Shown here one piece after another: positions 61,518 to 64,000 of a stretch of DNA of 64,000 nt. The position numbers and the translations under genes are program-made. The DNA is from Gracilimonas sp046602855. GTDB lineage: Bacteria; Bacteroidota; Rhodothermia; Balneolales; Balneolaceae. The notes below the pieces were generated by a model, which did no database searches, was not told the origin of the DNA, and worked only from the letters and a program-made list of their open reading frames with translations. The stretch lies in contig NZ_JBKINJ010000002.1 of the NCBI RefSeq assembly GCF_046602855.1, forward strand, positions 186,001-250,000. Direction: 5' to 3'. How positions within the stretch are numbered: the first letter of the stretch is position 1; the number at the start of each line of letters is the position of its first letter.

Positions 61518-61916
61518 ATGACCGTAAAAAACCGAAGGATTCACCTTTTTCTTCAAATTTTCTATTTACTCACAGCACTATACGAAGGACTGCAGGTAGC
61601 CCAAATAATAACGCAACCTGACTTGGCTGATAACCTATTTGCCTCACAAGATAACCAGCTTTTAATAATTATGTTACTCATTCATGTTTTAGCAACCATA
61701 CTCAGTGTTTTTTCGGGCATAGCACTGTGGTCAAGAGTTGTGTGGGCATATGGTCTTTCTCTTTTTACATCAGGTATTTTGTTTGCTGTAAACCTTTTTA
61801 GTTTATCTTTTGCCATTCAAGAAAACTCTTTTCACATCATTCCGGTGGTTTTAATTCTTCTTGTACTGATGCAAAGCTTTCCTTTTTTGCTTCGACGTTC
61901 TTATAGGGGAGCGTAA
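61518..61916 (+). CDS. Hypothetical four-helix membrane protein
   Basis: 132 residues with four hydrophobic segments: FLQIFYLLTALYEGLQVAQI, LLIIMLLIHVLATILSVFSG, VVWAYGLSLFTSGILFAVNL and IIPVVLILLVLMQSFPFLL. No family recognised. Preceded by a leader nearly repeating that of the stress protein gene, so the two are probably co-regulated. Confidence 0.7.
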   Translation: MTVKNRRIHLFLQIFYLLTALYEGLQVAQIITQPDLADNLFASQDNQLLIIMLLIHVLATILSVFSGIALWSRVVWAYGLSLFTSGILFAVNLFSLSFAIQENSFHIIPVVLILLVLMQSFPFLLRRSYRGA

Positions 61917-61946
61917 CCTAGATTGACTTTTCCCGTTAAATAAAAT

Positions 61947-62657
61947 GTGGATAAAGTCACCCAAAAAGATATTGAATGGCTGCTAAACGGGCATAAGCCT
62001 GATGATCTAAAAACTAAAAGTAACAAAAGACCTTTGCAGCGGGTTATTTTCATGTCAGCATTGAGCCTCTGCCTGATACTTCTGCCTTTCTTTATATTGA
62101 TCAAAACCTCTGTGTTCCTAAATAACAACCATCAGGTTAATGGATGGATAGCTCTGGGTATCGGTATCATTATTACGATACTGTTATTGCTGGCTTACTT
62201 ATTGTTTGTTTTCAAAAAAATGCCCCATAAGGGTTTGGTTTTAAAATACGGATCGATCAGTATCTCTGTCGTTGTAATATCATTCTGCATCTATGGATTG
62301 ATCTATCTGTCTTCCGTTAATACTAAAACCGAAACCGTCAGAAGTTACTACAGAAGTCTTCACCCAATACTCAGGGTAGCCGTAACCACCGTGTCTTTGG
62401 CCGACCGTGATTTTGTGATCACAGATATAAAACGAAGTCCTGATGATTATCTCGCCATGGGTTTATCACCCAGACAACACTCCAGGCATTACCCTCAAGA
62501 AAACGGTTATGTCTATGCTATTGATATAAGAACCATAGACAAAAGCGAGATCAGAAATCGACTCCTTGAATTCAGTTTTTACGCTTTGGGTTTCGATACT
62601 CGTCGCCACACCGGAACAGCGGATCACCTGCATATTTCACTGCCATTATCCTACTAA
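61947..62657 (+). CDS. Hypothetical membrane protein with M15-like C-terminal motif
   Basis: GTG start (MDKVTQKDIEWLLNGHKPDD). Three hydrophobic segments (about 34-55, 66-88 and 101-122). The C-terminal 110 residues (FVITDIKRSPDDY, NGYVYAIDIRTID, HTGTADHLHISLP) contain an ordered His, Asp and HxH pattern reminiscent of D-Ala-D-Ala carboxypeptidase-type zinc peptidases. This resemblance is weak and uncertain. 31 bp after the previous gene, probably co-transcribed. Confidence 0.6.
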   Translation: MDKVTQKDIEWLLNGHKPDDLKTKSNKRPLQRVIFMSALSLCLILLPFFILIKTSVFLNNNHQVNGWIALGIGIIITILLLLAYLLFVFKKMPHKGLVLKYGSISISVVVISFCIYGLIYLSSVNTKTETVRSYYRSLHPILRVAVTTVSLADRDFVITDIKRSPDDYLAMGLSPRQHSRHYPQENGYVYAIDIRTIDKSEIRNRLLEFSFYALGFDTRRHTGTADHLHISLPLSY

Positions 62658-62740
62658 GTCATAAGGCTTTTAGCTTGTTTCTGTCTAATATAATTGCGAC
62701 CATCATACACGCCTAAAATCAAGCATGGAGAATTTGGAAT

Positions 62741-64000
62741 ATGTCTAATTATAAATTTTATGAACAGGTAAATTTAAATTTTGATAAAGCAGCTCAGTAT
62801 ACCCGATTTGACAAGGGGATACTTGCACAGATCAAAATGTGCAACACGGTATACCACGTAGCTTTTCCTCTCCGTCGTGATGATGGAACTGTTGAGGTAA
62901 TCGAAGGATGGCGGGTTGAACACAGTCATCACAAGACACCGACTAAAGGCGGAATCCGCTACAGTCACAAAGTGGATGAGGATGAAACCATGGCACTTGC
63001 CGCTCTGATGTCCTATAAATGTGCCATAGTAGACGTTCCTTTCGGAGGCGCAAAGGGTGGTGTTAAGATCAGTACTAGAGAATACTCTGAATCTGAACTT
63101 GAACGCATTACGCGCCGCTACACCTACGAGTTGATTAAAAAAGGATTTATAGGACCGGGAATTGATGTGCCTGCTCCCGATTACGGTACCGGAGCCAGAG
63201 AAATGGGATGGATCCTTGATACTTATCGACAGATGAAGGATGATCTGAACGCAGAAGCCTGCGTAACAGGTAAGCCCATTCAGCAAGGTGGTGTTCGTGG
63301 ACGAACCGAGGCAACAGGCCGAGGCGTTTATTTCGGGATCCGGGAAGCCTGTAATAATAAGAAAGACATGAAAGATATTGGTCTGGAAACAGGGGTTGAA
63401 GGTAAGACCTTTGTGGTACAGGGTCTTGGTAATGTAGGGTATCATGCTGCAAAATACATGACCGAAGCCGGCGCCAAGCTGGTAGGTATCGCTGAAATTG
63501 AAGGTTCTATCTATGATGAGAATGGCATCGATCTTGAGAGACTGATGGCATATCGTATGGATAAAAATACTATTCTCGGTTTTGATGGCACAACCGAGTT
63601 AAAAAACCGGGACGATGCTTTTTACCTTGATTGTGATATTCTGATTCCTGCTGCCCTCGAAAGTCAGCTTACCGGTGACAATGCCGCAAAAGTTAAAGCC
63701 AAGATCATTGCTGAGGCTGCCAACGGTCCTACCACAGCTGATGGCCACGATATTATGAAGAAACGAGGTGCACTGATCATTCCCGATACGTACATGAATG
63801 CGGGTGGTGTGGTCGTTTCCTATTTCGAATGGCTAAAGAATATTCAGCACGTGCGCTATGGCAGAATGAGTAAGCGTTTTGATGAAACCAGCTACAAGAA
63901 GATACTTGGAGTGATCGAAAATATATCTGACCGTAAATTCACGGAAGTGGAACTGGAATCACTCGCGCACGGCGCCGATGAATACGATCTCGTTGACTCC
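62741..64000 (+). CDS. Glutamate dehydrogenase (3' end outside window)
   Basis: Interconverts glutamate and 2-oxoglutarate plus ammonia. A GGAG ribosome site lies 10 bases before the ATG. Motifs: VEHSHHKTPTKGGIRYS, catalytic Lys in VDVPFGGAKGGVKIS (about 106), IDVPAPDYGTGAREMGWI, RTEATGRGVYFG, nucleotide motif VVQGLGNVGYHAAKYM (about 226) and IIAEAANGPTTADG. The frame is open to the last base (420 codons), leaving only the final few residues outside. The substrate residues look like Glu dehydrogenase rather than Leu. Acts with the leucine dehydrogenase at 35289 in amino-acid catabolism. Confidence 0.93.
   Translation, partial: MSNYKFYEQVNLNFDKAAQYTRFDKGILAQIKMCNTVYHVAFPLRRDDGTVEVIEGWRVEHSHHKTPTKGGIRYSHKVDEDETMALAALMSYKCAIVDVPFGGAKGGVKISTREYSESELERITRRYTYELIKKGFIGPGIDVPAPDYGTGAREMGWILDTYRQMKDDLNAEACVTGKPIQQGGVRGRTEATGRGVYFGIREACNNKKDMKDIGLETGVEGKTFVVQGLGNVGYHAAKYMTEAGAKLVGIAEIEGSIYDENGIDLERLMAYRMDKNTILGFDGTTELKNRDDAFYLDCDILIPAALESQLTGDNAAKVKAKIIAEAANGPTTADGHDIMKKRGALIIPDTYMNAGGVVVSYFEWLKNIQHVRYGRMSKRFDETSYKKILGVIENISDRKFTEVELESLAHGADEYDLVDS

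Noticed and set aside
62774..63445. 223-codon minus-strand frame
   Set aside because: Lies entirely antisense to glutamate dehydrogenase, whose motifs are intact.

Overview
The window looks like a chromosomal segment from an aerobic, protein-consuming heterotroph of the Bacteroidota/Balneolota (FCB) lineage. The evidence is a SusC/SusD pair, a tricorn-like S41 protease, BlaI/M56 modules, HisKA_2 sensor kinases, leucine and glutamate dehydrogenases, many lipoproteins, and one promoter of Bacteroidota type. There is no rRNA in the window, so this placement is inference. Both edges cut genes: a HisKA_2 kinase on the left and a glutamate dehydrogenase on the right.

Layout. 1-5163: sensor kinase, then two c-type cytochrome genes, one of which fuses a cytochrome domain to a predicted outer-membrane barrel. 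5792-11271: secreted tricorn-like protease and two NAD(P)-dependent dehydrogenases. 11682-20534: minus-strand peptide-utilisation operon (SusC, SusD, gamma-glutamyltransferase, M14 carboxypeptidase). It is divergent from a histidine kinase / sigma54-activator pair (20824-23798). The 289-bp divergent region carries sigma54-type -24/-12 elements facing both ways and an 8-8-8 palindrome between them, so the two-component system probably drives both its own operon and the uptake operon. 24047-28937: a frameshifted kinase, small proteins, an alpha/beta hydrolase, a decayed SDR gene and a cupin. 29361-30632: an orphan ATP-grasp enzyme.

30712-33224 is an accessory scar: an IS3 orfA remnant, a pseudouridine synthase flanked by two 34-bp repeats, a hypothetical zinc-ribbon protein, an excisionase-like gene with an in-frame stop, and tRNA-Phe, the likely integration target.

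33351-49716 is core housekeeping: recJ, leucine dehydrogenase, an MFS carrier, hslO, NDH-2, a permease fused to USP domains, then a minus-strand run (A-type Fe-S carrier, AlbA_2 protein, gpsA, plsY, lipA, lipB, lpdA) tying lipoate synthesis to the E3 subunit and to phospholipid synthesis. 50215-52398: a murein transglycosylase and a TlpA-type lipoprotein.

52510-57266 is the most unusual block: BlaI repressor, M56 protease, free-standing sensor domain, M56 protease, free-standing sensor domain, in one tight operon behind two BlaI-type operators. All four downstream proteins end in related repeat-type domains. 57345-58701 pairs a small secreted cysteine peptide with a frameshifted 6-bladed beta-propeller lipoprotein. 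The window closes with a GNAT enzyme, a membrane dipeptidase, three small membrane-protein genes (the first two behind duplicated leader sequences) and glutamate dehydrogenase. Together the peptidases, the peptide-type SusCD system and the amino-acid dehydrogenases describe a cell that captures peptides and burns amino acids.
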